Shown: positions 46,313 to 53,868, counted from the first letter of the stretch. The stretch is 64,000 bases of DNA from Bacteroidota bacterium (GCA_021815405.1 JAKAGV010000001.1:186001-250000); one strand, 5' to 3'. The notes: generated by a model from the sequence alone, not told the origin. A program made the numbers and translations.

Positions 46313-47626
46313 ATGGAAAAAATAAGTCTTCCTCAAATTCCGTTAGCTGAGCGGGTTCGACCAAAATCAATTGATGAATTCTGCGGACAGCAAGCTTTGC
46401 TCGGCAAAGGCAAGCCGATTAGGCTGATGATTGAGAAAGATACACTCAGCCCGTTTATTCTTTGGGGACCGCCGGGGACGGGCAAAACCACAATCGCAAA
46501 GCTAATTGCCGAATATACCAAATCAGATTTCCATCAGTTGAATGCAGTTTCATCCGGTGTAAAAGACATCCGGGAAATAATAGATATTGCTTCCACAAAT
46601 AAATCTTACGGCAAAAGAACAATATTATTCATAGATGAGATTCACCGCTTCAACAAAGCACAGCAGGATGCTCTTCTTCATTCTGTTGAAGCTGGTCTAA
46701 TTACATTAATCGGTGCTACAACCGAGAATCCATCATTTGAAGTAATACCGGCTCTTCGTTCAAGAGCTAGAATTTACATCCTTGATGAACTAACTAAGGA
46801 AGATTTGCTGACAATTCTTAAAAGAGCTATTGAGAAAGATGAATTTCTTTCTCAACTGAATCTTGGAGAAATTGATAAAGAATTTTTGATTTATTTATCC
46901 GGGGGAGATGCTAGAGTCTTACTTAGTATTTTTGAAGCAGCAGTAATTTCGGAACTGACCGATTCGAACGTCAGTGAGAAATCAGCTGAAATTAAAATCA
47001 CTAAGGAAGTGCTTGAAAATATTGTTCAGAAGAAAAACATTGTCTATGATAAAGCCGGAGAGGAACATTACAATGTTATTTCTGCTTTTATAAAAAGCGT
47101 GAGAGGAAGCGACCCGGATGCCGCTCTATATTGGCTTGCAAGAATGCTTGAAGGCGGTGAAGATCCATTGTTTATTGCGCGAAGGCTTATTATACTTGCT
47201 TCGGAAGATATTGGGAACGCTTCTCCGAACGGATTAGTTCTCGCAGAAGCTGCATTCAGTGCTGTGGATAAAATAGGTATGCCCGAAGCCAGAATTATCT
47301 TGGCGCAATGTACAACTTATCTTGCGTCCTCACCAAAGAGCAATGCATCTTACATGGGAATTGAGAATGCATACTCTGATGTAAAGAACAAGCCGTTGTA
47401 CCCGGTTCCGCTTCATTTAAGAAATGCACCGACCAAACTGATGAAAGCTATCGGTTACCATAAAGGTTATAAGTACGCACATGATTTTGAAAATCATTTT
47501 GTGTTTGAGGATTATCTGCCGGAAGAATTAAAGGATGCTCAGTATTATTTCCCGACTGAGATTGGGCAAGAAAAGAATTTGCTTGAAAGATTGAAGGCTT
47601 TGTGGAAAGGGAGAAAGAAATATTAA
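46313..47626 (+). CDS. rarA: Replication-associated recombination protein A (AAA+ ATPase)
   Basis: 437 residues. Walker A (LWGPPGTGKTTIAKL), Walker B (TILFIDEIHRFNKAQQD), sensor 1 (IGATTENPSFEV), and the RarA C-terminal tetramerisation region (GGEDPLFIARRLIILASEDIGNA, cut: GEDPLFIARRLIILASED; later PLHLRNAPTKLMK). It works at stalled replication forks. Its stop overlaps the convergent dprA by 4 bases. Confidence 0.93.
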   Translation: MEKISLPQIPLAERVRPKSIDEFCGQQALLGKGKPIRLMIEKDTLSPFILWGPPGTGKTTIAKLIAEYTKSDFHQLNAVSSGVKDIREIIDIASTNKSYGKRTILFIDEIHRFNKAQQDALLHSVEAGLITLIGATTENPSFEVIPALRSRARIYILDELTKEDLLTILKRAIEKDEFLSQLNLGEIDKEFLIYLSGGDARVLLSIFEAAVISELTDSNVSEKSAEIKITKEVLENIVQKKNIVYDKAGEEHYNVISAFIKSVRGSDPDAALYWLARMLEGGEDPLFIARRLIILASEDIGNASPNGLVLAEAAFSAVDKIGMPEARIILAQCTTYLASSPKSNASYMGIENAYSDVKNKPLYPVPLHLRNAPTKLMKAIGYHKGYKYAHDFENHFVFEDYLPEELKDAQYYFPTEIGQEKNLLERLKALWKGRKKY

Positions 47627-48744
47627 AGCAAAGCAAACATTTTCCCCGGCAACTGCTTAACCAATCCCTTGAATTCGAGCGAAAGTAGATGAACCAAACA
47701 GTCTGATGTAGACAAATTTGTTAATGCGGAAATTTTATCTATCTGAACCGGCTCGCTTCCTAATACATTGATAATCTTTTCTTCAAACAAGTTCATTTCT
47801 ACTTGAGGTTTTGGAATATTCTTTCCAATTACCGGCTTCAACTTTAAATCTAATTCAATAAGAACGTCTTCTGAACTGCGAATAAGTTTAGCTTCACCTT
47901 TTTGAATCAGAAGATTTGTTCCTTCAGACTGCCTAACGCCAAGGTTGCCGGGAACAGCGAACACTTCTCTATTCTGATCAAGAGCGAATGATGCAGTCTG
48001 CATTGCACCACCATTAATTCCGGTCTCAACTACAATGCAGCCAAGACTTATTCCCGAAATTATTCTATTCCTGCGGGGAAAATTTTGAGCATCCGGTTTA
48101 GTACCAAGTTTAAATTCTGAAATAACACAGCCGTTATTGGAAATGTCATCAAATAATCTTTTGTTCTCCGGAGGATAAACAATATCTAAACCTGAACCGA
48201 TTATTGCGATGGTTCTTCCTTTATTTTTAATTGCTGCAGAGTGAGCAACTGAATCAATTCCTCTTGCCATACCGCTTACAACGGTTATGTTCTGTTTAGC
48301 AAGATCTGCGGCTAACCGTTCAGCTTGAACCTTGCCGTAATTTGTAGGCTGTCTTGTTCCTACAATAGAGATAGAGTAATTATCGGCTTCGGATAGACTT
48401 CCTTTAATATATAAAACAAGAGGAGGATCATAAATTTTTTTAAGAATAGGCGGATAACATTTATCCCAAATTGTTATTAAAGAAGCATTGAGCTTTGAAA
48501 GCTTATCCATAATCTGTTTTGTTTCAGACAAGCTTTGTTCCAAGAGTCTGCGGCTTTGGTGAATTCTTTTACCAAGATTATTACTAATTCCCTCAACTAT
48601 TAAAAGAGCTTCGAGCGGAGATTCAATAATTTGTTTAAGTGAATGAAATTTAGAGAGAAGATTTCTAATTCTACCCGGACCGATTCCGTCTATTGAAAGG
48701 AGCAGGTTTAACCTGGCAAGGTCTTCAATATCGAGAGAAGCCAC
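47623..48744 (-). CDS. dprA: DNA processing protein DprA/Smf
   Basis: 373 residues. N-terminal helix-hairpin-helix/SAM-like part (LLLSIDGIGPGRIRNLLSKF), Rossmann core (SIVGTRQPTNYGKVQAERLA, VVSGMARGIDSVAHSAA, IIGSGLDIVYPPENKRL, NFPRRNRIISGISLG), and a C-terminal winged-helix/DML1-like part. It loads RecA on incoming single-stranded DNA in transformation. The start is GTG with AAAGGATT upstream. Confidence 0.92.
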   Translation of the reverse strand: MASLDIEDLARLNLLLSIDGIGPGRIRNLLSKFHSLKQIIESPLEALLIVEGISNNLGKRIHQSRRLLEQSLSETKQIMDKLSKLNASLITIWDKCYPPILKKIYDPPLVLYIKGSLSEADNYSISIVGTRQPTNYGKVQAERLAADLAKQNITVVSGMARGIDSVAHSAAIKNKGRTIAIIGSGLDIVYPPENKRLFDDISNNGCVISEFKLGTKPDAQNFPRRNRIISGISLGCIVVETGINGGAMQTASFALDQNREVFAVPGNLGVRQSEGTNLLIQKGEAKLIRSSEDVLIELDLKLKPVIGKNIPKPQVEMNLFEEKIINVLGSEPVQIDKISALTNLSTSDCLVHLLSLEFKGLVKQLPGKMFALL

Positions 48745-48834
48745 TTTTAATCCTTTTCTTATTAACCTATTCCCGGAGAAACCGGGGCGACACTAAATGA
48801 ATTTTTTATAATATGCCGGATAAGAAGTCCAGCA

Positions 48835-49110
48835 TCAAGTTTTAACTTCTATTTGGTCAACTATAGCTACAATCATTGTATGGACTGGAGCCTTGCGGTG
48901 TCCTAATATTTGTTTAACTGCAGATCCTTCTTGAACAACTAAAACAGTATCTCCAATGCCGGCATCAATTAAGTCTAGGGCAATAGCATCTTTCTTGCCG
49001 ATAAAATTTCCATTTAAATCTATTTGATGAACTACCAGTAGTTTGTGGCTTAATAAGTTGGGATTCTTCTGAGTGGAAACGATGTTTCCTTTAACTTTTG
49101 CCAGAAGCAA
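48835..49110 (-). CDS. EutN/CcmL-family microcompartment vertex protein
   Basis: 91 residues matching the OB-fold pentamer family that caps microcompartment vertices: MLLAKVKGNIVSTQKNPNL, LLVVHQIDLNGNF, IDAGIGDTVLVVQEGSA and VDQIEVKT. No other shell protein or encapsulated enzyme is in the window; the only sugar-phosphate aldolase is 4 kb away. It overlaps the DUF3098 gene by 20 bases, so the two are coupled. A non-microcompartment role is possible. Confidence 0.8.
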   Translation of the reverse strand: MLLAKVKGNIVSTQKNPNLLSHKLLVVHQIDLNGNFIGKKDAIALDLIDAGIGDTVLVVQEGSAVKQILGHRKAPVHTMIVAIVDQIEVKT

Positions 49111-49384
49111 TATCGTGACCCTCTTGGTTAATCGGCTGCTCCTTCTTAAAATACAAAACAGAAGCAGGCAATACGAGCAAATATCCGATTATAAGAAGAA
49201 CCGGGGATATAAATAATGATGGGAAGCTGTTCCATGGACCCATAGACATAAAAACATATCCCGCAATTATTATTATTAAACCTAATAACAAAAGCAGGAA
49301 ATTATTCTTTTTCCAATAGGCACTGAAGGGTGAAACAATTTTTTTTGTCTTGCGAATATTTTTTTTACTTACTGTCTTTGCCAT
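49091..49384 (-). CDS. DUF3098-like two-helix membrane protein
   Basis: 97 residues: a Lys-rich cytoplasmic start (MAKTVSKKNIRKTKKI), membrane helices NFLLLLLGLIIIIAGYVFMS and FISPVLLIIGYLLVLPASVL, and a short polar tail. The size and two-helix pattern match DUF3098 of Bacteroidota, function unknown. It is the first gene of a minus-strand unit with the EutN-like gene, and a sigma-70-type promoter and a hairpin-rich leader lie just upstream. Confidence 0.65.
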   Translation of the reverse strand: MAKTVSKKNIRKTKKIVSPFSAYWKKNNFLLLLLGLIIIIAGYVFMSMGPWNSFPSLFISPVLLIIGYLLVLPASVLYFKKEQPINQEGHDIASGKS

Positions 49385-49401
49385 AATTATAACCTTTACT
49401 A

Positions 49402-49484
49402 TATAAAGAAGCCCGGTAATGGGGGTGATACCGGGCCCGACTCGTTTACATCAAAGGGCAGGGGAGAACCCTCTGAAAGAGTCA
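49402..49484 (-). ncRNA. Candidate small RNA or attenuated leader with C-rich loops
   Basis: The minus strand from about 49484 folds as GACUC/GAGUC around UCAGAGGG/CCCUUUGA (8 bp, loop UUCUCCCCUG). A terminator follows: GCCCGGTA (49436-49429) and TACCGGGC (49418-49411), a perfect 8-bp stem with loop TCACCCCCAT, then TTCTTTAT. Both loops are C-rich, able to pair with Shine-Dalgarno sequences. It lies between a good promoter and the DUF3098 ATG, so it is either a free ~83-nt RNA or a leader attenuator. Confidence 0.5.
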
Positions 49485-49489
49485 CCTAT

Positions 49490-49518
49490 AATATAACTTC
49501 TTGATCACTTTTTGTCAA
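49490..49518 (-). promoter_or_regulatory. Sigma-70-type promoter on the minus strand
   Basis: TTGACA (49518-49513, minus), a 17-base spacer, then TATATT (49495-49490). The -35 is a perfect consensus. It fires toward the candidate small RNA and the DUF3098-eutN-like genes. It sits immediately after the stop of the 49530-49778 gene. Confidence 0.65.
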
Positions 49519-49529
49519 GAGGTTTTTAT

Positions 49530-49778
49530 TTATTTGCTAATTTGATAGACAATTTTCCTAATGGTATCAAATTGCAAATAAGGGTACTCTTCCCGAATAG
49601 AATCTATAGCGTCACCGGCGCTAATTTTACTTGCCCTTAGCTGTTTAAATTTTTTTCTTATTTGATAATCTCTGACGGATTTTTCATCAATTAAACCGTG
49701 AGAGTTTAAGAGTTCGAAAATATCATCGCTGATAAGATCAGACAATGGGTTATCAATTTTTGCTTTTAGAGTTTTCAT
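49530..49778 (-). CDS. Small conserved-looking protein of unknown function
   Basis: 82 residues, charged and probably helical (MKTLKAKIDNPLSDLISDDI ... QIRKKFKQLRASKISAGDAI). I do not recognise it. Support for a real gene is the AGGAAGG ribosome site 6 bases before ATG, the absence of an overlapping frame, and the promoter and hairpin structures flanking it. The C-terminus (REEYPYLQFDTIRKIVYQ) may be a small helix-turn-helix-like pack, but that is a guess. Confidence 0.55.
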   Translation of the reverse strand: MKTLKAKIDNPLSDLISDDIFELLNSHGLIDEKSVRDYQIRKKFKQLRASKISAGDAIDSIREEYPYLQFDTIRKIVYQISK

Positions 49779-49923
49779 CGCTGCCTTCCTTTTTTGTTTG
49801 TGAATAACACTTGCCTATGAACACGTATCAATATACCTAATAGACTCTCTCCTACAGCAAAAGTTCCACTACAAAATAATATGTTACTAAAAAGTGACCG
49901 GGCATTGAAAATATTTCCTTATA

Positions 49924-50042
49924 AAACAAAAAACCGACCAGAGCACTCCTCTAAATCGGCACACTTTGCTACTCTGGCGAAGAAAACTAATTAGTTCTTT
50001 TCTACTGTAGCAAATCTAATAAAATTAAAACTCCAATTTTTG
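49924..50042 (-). ncRNA. Candidate small RNA or riboswitch-like leader with two exclusive folds
   Basis: Minus strand. UUUGCUAC (50014-50007) can pair with GUAGCAAA (49972-49965). CCAGAG (49977-49972) can pair with CUCUGG (49943-49938). The terminator stem CCGA (49959-49956)/UCGG (49937-49934) with AGAG/CUCU inside is followed by TTTTTTGTTT. The CUCUGG arm is shared, so terminator and alternative stem compete. The transcript is about 119 nt and ends 145 bases upstream of the 49778 start codon. I recognise no known riboswitch class. Confidence 0.45.
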
Positions 50043-50048
50043 TTAATT

Positions 50049-50076
50049 AATATACGATAAAAATCGTAAATGTCAA
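50049..50076 (-). promoter_or_regulatory. Sigma-70-type promoter on the minus strand
   Basis: TTGACA (50076-50071, minus), a 16-base spacer, then TATATT (50054-50049). It fires into the structured transcript ending near 49924. Confidence 0.55.
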
Positions 50077-50121
50077 ATGGCACAGTAAATAGAATCTGAC
50101 AAAACAGGTAATAATCTTTAG

Positions 50122-50220
50122 TAATTAGAGAGGAAGAGATAAGGAAGAAATAGGTAATCATAAGGTTATCATGACGATTTCAGAACGTTTTCAAGACGTA
50201 TTCAGGATGTTTTCAAACCA
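50122..50220. repeat. 11-bp helically phased repeat array upstream of a methyltransferase
   Basis: Nine consecutive 11-base units: TAATTAGAGAG, GAAGAGATAAG, GAAGAAATAGG, TAATCATAAGG, TTATCATGACG, ATTTCAGAACG, TTTTCAAGACG, TATTCAGGATG, TTTTCAAACCA. The sequence drifts along the array but the phase holds. It ends 165 bases before the ATG at 50386. The remaining gap is AT-rich without a gene. Confidence 0.75.
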
Positions 50221-50385
50221 ATAAAATACCTAGATTTAATTTAGTGAGGCAAGTACTAAACTCTGTTAACAAATTAAATAATATTACTAATTTAATCAAG
50301 ATATTTGTAAGAAGAAGGCTAAATAAATATTTTTGATTTCAATAAAACAAAAAGACAGTAGATTTTATGGAATTTATATTTAGGA

Positions 50386-51075
50386 ATGGATAAACAAATC
50401 TGGACAGATAAAATATTAAGTAAAGCTGATCCTCATTTCAAGCCCAGGTGGGAAGTCTATAATGAAGTTGTCCAAAATCATTTGTGCAAAGAGAAAGTTT
50501 GGATTGACTGCGGATGCGGGAATAATGAGACCGTGGAAATGTTCGGGCAACTCGCCGGGCAAGCTGTTGGTATTGATTTAACAAATAATGTAGAATTTAA
50601 ACATAATTTTGTCAAAGGAGACATACGCAAACTGCCGGTCCATTCCGGTTTTGCCGATCTAATAACATTAAGATTTGTTGTCGAGCATTTTAAAAACAGT
50701 CTGGAATATTTAGATGAATTTAAAAGAGTCTTGAAGAAGGATGGTAAAATAGTAATTATAACAACTAATATTTTGAGTCCGTTTATTTTTATTCCAAGAG
50801 CGATATTCCCGCATTCAATAAAAAATAAAATTCTGACGAGCATCTTCAAAGTTAAAGATGAGGATGTCTTCCCAACATACCATAGATTGAATTCACCAGG
50901 AAAATTTTTTGAACTTCAAAATGAATTTATCGTTAAAGAGATAAGGTTTATTTCCGATATTAATAATACCCGGAAGTGGATGTTCTTGATTCTATTATGC
51001 TGGCATAAGCTTACTTCTATAAAGACGCTGAATAGATTTAGAACGAATATGCTGGTAATACTGGAGAAAAAGTGA
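50386..51075 (+). CDS. SAM-dependent methyltransferase
   Basis: 229 residues, class I fold: motif I VWIDCGCGNNETVEMFG, then VGIDLTNN, the GDIRKLPVHSGFADLITLRF segment (Methyltransf_11-like), and FKRVLKKDGKIVIIT. The C-terminal helices include a hydrophobic stretch (FIFIPRAIF) that may touch the membrane. Such enzymes are common in surface-glycan clusters, and a GT9-family gene lies just downstream on the other strand. Substrate unknown. Confidence 0.8.
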   Translation: MDKQIWTDKILSKADPHFKPRWEVYNEVVQNHLCKEKVWIDCGCGNNETVEMFGQLAGQAVGIDLTNNVEFKHNFVKGDIRKLPVHSGFADLITLRFVVEHFKNSLEYLDEFKRVLKKDGKIVIITTNILSPFIFIPRAIFPHSIKNKILTSIFKVKDEDVFPTYHRLNSPGKFFELQNEFIVKEIRFISDINNTRKWMFLILLCWHKLTSIKTLNRFRTNMLVILEKK

Positions 51076-51174
51076 GAATCTGATTGCTAGATGCTAGACT
51101 CTGGATACACGATTAGCAATCCGGCATACAGATAATCAATCTGCAATCTTATTGGAAAGAATTTATCACTTATT

Positions 51175-51336
51175 GAAGTTATGCAAGAACATTAAAATAT
51201 CATGCTGTTCCGAAAGCTTTCAGGATCAGCATCTAAAAACAGTGTAAAGATGGGAATTCCGAATCAAATGCAGATCCCGGATTAAGTCCGGGATGACATT
51301 GTTCGGAATGACAAAAATATTATTCTGCCTAACTAC
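51175..51336. repeat. TIR-bearing small repeat element (degenerate copy)
   Basis: Starts AAGTTATGCAAGAA and ends TTCTGCCTAACTA, imperfect terminal inverted repeats related to the element at 53555. Inside is CCGGATTAAGTCCGG (palindromic) followed by GATGACATTGTTCGGAATGAC, the intergenic GTCATTCCGAA-type signature shared with the 53555 copy. No coding capacity. It lies between the convergent methyltransferase and GT9 genes. Confidence 0.5.
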
Positions 51337-51338
51337 AG

Positions 51339-52400
51339 TCATTTAATTTTTTTAATGGCTTGCAGAACTTTTTCAGGGAAAAGATACTGCATGCAATTGT
51401 TGGGACATACGGGAGTATAATAACAGTTACAGTCAAAATCCGGCTCTAAAATTTCGCCCCTGTTGTAAAGATAGAATTCGTTCCTGTTGAAAATATTATT
51501 GAAGAGGATTAAATTCTTTTTAAATCCAACAGCCAAGTGCATTGCCATAGTTACTGCGGTAACAATTGTATCGCATTGGTTAAGCAAGTCCATAAAAGTT
51601 TTAAGCGGATAAAAGCCGAAATATTTAGCGCCGCTTTCATTCTGAATGAACTTATTCTTTTCATCTTCCTGTTCTCCGCCTAAAAGAATAACTTCATAGC
51701 CGTTTGATAAAAGATCTTTAGCAAGCTTTATCCAGTACTCAGTAAGCCAAAGCCTTGAAGTCCATCTTCCGCCGCAGCCGGTATTAAGACCGATTACTTT
51801 TTTTGTCTTGTCTATATTCCAATTATTTCCAGAAGGCGCGGATTCAAGGATATATTCTTCATCATTAAAATTAAAGCCGGCAATATCGAAAATCTCCTGC
51901 ACATAATGTTTAGTGTTAGCTTTGTTCAAATCATCCCAGAGACCGGTTAGCCATTTATGTTCTTCGGCATCTGTAGAAATTGCTTTAGCATGACCGAATT
52001 CATCAATCGAAAAGCCGGATTTCTTTTTTGCCTTAATTGATTTTGCAAGAGAGATTGCAATTCCATCTTTGTCAAGATTAAGCAGCCAATCAAACTCAAT
52101 ATTTTTAATCAGTTCAATATTTTCGGCGGAAACATTAAGTATTCTATCTACCCAATTCTTACTTAAAATATCGGGGGAATAAGTCAGCCAAGTGATAAAC
52201 GCGTTTGGAAATTGTTCTCTTAATTTTCGCAACAGTGGAGTAGTTCTAATAACATCCCCAATTGCGCCAAGCTTTATTATTAGGATTGTGTTTGAAATCT
52301 TTTTATAAACCGGACAACCTTCGCAATGGTAGCCAAAATCTTTATGCGGCTTGCATGGAATATCGCCTTTATAAAAAACACAATCTTGATGAATTAACAT
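51339..52400 (-). CDS. GT9-family (heptosyltransferase-like) glycosyltransferase with Cys clusters
   Basis: 353 residues. GT-B fold of the GT9 family: ILIIKLGAIGDVIRTTPLL (N-terminal signature), VIGLNTGCGGRW in the acceptor/donor site region, and CDTIVTAVTMAMHLAVGF, where the usual V-x-x-D-[TS]-G/S loop is VTAVTMA. An N-terminal Cys set (C-x8-C-x9-C-x2-C at about 7-29) and a C-terminal set (CNC...C...C) suggest a bound metal or disulphides. It probably extends a surface glycan. It starts downstream of a 20-21-bp phased repeat. Confidence 0.8.
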   Translation of the reverse strand: MLIHQDCVFYKGDIPCKPHKDFGYHCEGCPVYKKISNTILIIKLGAIGDVIRTTPLLRKLREQFPNAFITWLTYSPDILSKNWVDRILNVSAENIELIKNIEFDWLLNLDKDGIAISLAKSIKAKKKSGFSIDEFGHAKAISTDAEEHKWLTGLWDDLNKANTKHYVQEIFDIAGFNFNDEEYILESAPSGNNWNIDKTKKVIGLNTGCGGRWTSRLWLTEYWIKLAKDLLSNGYEVILLGGEQEDEKNKFIQNESGAKYFGFYPLKTFMDLLNQCDTIVTAVTMAMHLAVGFKKNLILFNNIFNRNEFYLYNRGEILEPDFDCNCYYTPVCPNNCMQYLFPEKVLQAIKKIK

Positions 52401-52616
52401 TATCGCCTCTTTAACTGTAGTAACATCTAAAGAAAATTTTAATTATAATGCAATATAAAATAATTGTGTGAATATTTTTATTGTTATCTATTAACAGAAT
52501 ATCTGCATTAAATGTATGTTCGACAAAATAACTCTTAGACCACCGAAAATTGAGGGTATTAAAAAATTAAATTGATAAATCTATTGAATTGAAAACCGAA
52601 GATAAAAAATGTAAAT

Positions 52617-52830
52617 GGAGTTATGAAAAAGCTATTCTGAGTAATAAAAAAGCAAGCCGGATGGTAAAGAGAGTTCCAGGATGATAAAATGACAATATGG
52701 GATTGTAAAATAGCGATCGGGAGTTATAAATCAGCAAATTAGTTTCTTAAAACGAGAATAATTTTTGATAATTTGGCGATTGGTTTTATTAAAATAATAA
52801 TTTGGAGCGGCAAAATGCCTAAAATTGTAA
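52617..52830. repeat. 20-21-bp helically phased imperfect repeat array
   Basis: About ten units, recognisable by a G-rich start and an A/T core: GAGTTATGAAAAAG (52618), GAGTAATAAAAAAG (52639), GATGGTAAAGAGAG (52660), GATGATAAAATGAC (52680), GATTGTAAAATAGC (52701), GAGTTATAAATCAG (52721). Starts are 20 or 21 bases apart, two helical turns. Weaker units continue toward 52860. It lies 217 bases upstream of the minus-strand GT9 start at 52400. The rest of 52401-53036 is AT-rich with no supported gene. Confidence 0.65.
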
Positions 52831-53036
52831 AAAATCGAAGTTTAGTTGATAGCTTAAACCACAATACTGCTAAGTAAGAATTCTTAGTTTTCGTTAATGA
52901 AAGTTTCCTTCGAAATATTATAATATACATTCGAACAATTTTCTGGTTAACAGTTAAAATAGGTGACTGACTGATTTTGTTTTGGTTATTAATCTAAAAT
53001 AAATTTTAAGAATTATTGAGAAATTTGATGTCTTCA

Positions 53037-53324
53037 TTATCGGTTTAACCAATAAGTTGGTTTTGTATGCTGATGAGCTATTGCAAGAATCTCAATATAG
53101 TGCTTATGGATAGTTTAATTTATATTGTAAGGGAAAACATTTACAACAGCTTTTCTTGTATGCCTCGTATATTCAGGAAAACTTTCAGGATATTTTTTTA
53201 TTATTGATATAGTGTTGTCAATTTCTGTAATAAACTTATCCTCTAAACTTTGACTCTGCAGGTTATAGAAATCTATAGCTTCATTGTATTCTATAAAGGC
53301 AGGTTCGTAAAATTCAACATTCAT
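53037..53324 (-). pseudogene. RelE/ParE-type toxin with in-frame TAA
   Basis: The frame from ATG 53324 reads MNVEFYEPAFIEYNEAIDFYN ... FPYNIN, stops at TAA (53117-53115), and continues in the same frame as TIHKHYIEILAIAHQHTKPTYWLNR to a TAA at 53039-53037. That tail is the typical RelE/ParE C-terminus (IAHQHRKPxYW). TAT or TAC to TAA would explain the stop. The open part (69 aa) lacks the last strands and the usual active-site residues. The intact antitoxin gene overlaps by 4 bases (ATGA). Confidence 0.8.
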
Positions 53325-53524
53325 TTTTTGAAGATTTCTTCGTAAGGTATACTTTTGCGCTTCCCGTTCAGAAATTCTTCATATCTTTTCTCTACTTCTT
53401 CCTTCCAATACTTGTCGATTTCTTTATCCGGCTCACTTAAACTTTTGGAGAGTGCTTCTATTATCAACAACCTTTCTGCAGGGCTTAAGTTTAATGCATC
53501 CTGAATAATATTTTTTGTATCCAT
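53321..53524 (-). CDS. Addiction-module antitoxin (TIGR02574-like)
   Basis: 67 residues: IIQDALNLSPAERLLIIEALSKSL, and the acidic tail (KRYEEFLNGKRKSIPYEEI) seen in the short component that precedes RelE/ParE-type toxins. It overlaps the toxin start by 4 bases (ATGA). The N-terminal helix-rich part likely neutralises the toxin and represses the operon. It stays intact although the toxin is interrupted. Confidence 0.75.
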   Translation of the reverse strand: MDTKNIIQDALNLSPAERLLIIEALSKSLSEPDKEIDKYWKEEVEKRYEEFLNGKRKSIPYEEIFKK

Positions 53525-53554
53525 TAAATTTCCAAAATATTTATTTAATATCTG

Positions 53555-53671
53555 AAGTTACGCAAAGAAATGAATTTGTCATTCCGAACTTGATTCGGAA
53601 TCTCTTTTTTGCGCAGTTTTTAGATACTGAAACAAGTTCAGCATGACATTTATAAGCTCTTGCGTAACTTT
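53555..53671. repeat. 117-bp TIR-bearing small repeat element (MITE-like)
   Basis: AAGTTACGCAAAG (53555-53567) and CTCTTGCGTAACTTT (53657-53671) are terminal inverted repeats sharing the core AAGTTACGCAA. Inside are GTCATTCCGAACTTGATTCG and, further on, GTTCAGCATGACA. The related copy at 51175 shares the left end and the CATTCCGAA-type interior. No ORF inside. The gap to 54050 also has a minus-strand terminator-like hairpin. Confidence 0.6.
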
Positions 53672-53824
53672 AGTTAATAATAAGAAAGCCAATACGTATA
53701 TTCAAGTGAAGTAATTATATTGTTCATTTGCTCTCAACCGATTTGGGTATAGACCCTATAAAGACCGGGGAAAGTGAGGATTGATCGCTTCGCGAAAAGG
53801 TTAGAGAGTGAAGAAAGCATAACT

Positions 53825-53868
53825 AAAAAATCTTGCAGACCCGCATTTTTTTGCAATGCTGCAAGATT
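53825..53868 (-). terminator. Terminator-like hairpin on the minus strand
   Basis: AATCTTGCAG and CTGCAAGATT (53829-53838 and 53859-53868) form a perfect 10-bp stem. Read on the minus strand it runs into a TTTTTT tract. No minus-strand gene precedes it, so it either ends an unseen transcript or is a fossil. Confidence 0.5.

Noticed and set aside
52739-52930. 63-codon minus-strand frame
   Set aside because: It lies in the 20-21-bp repeat array, has no ribosome site and no recognisable protein.
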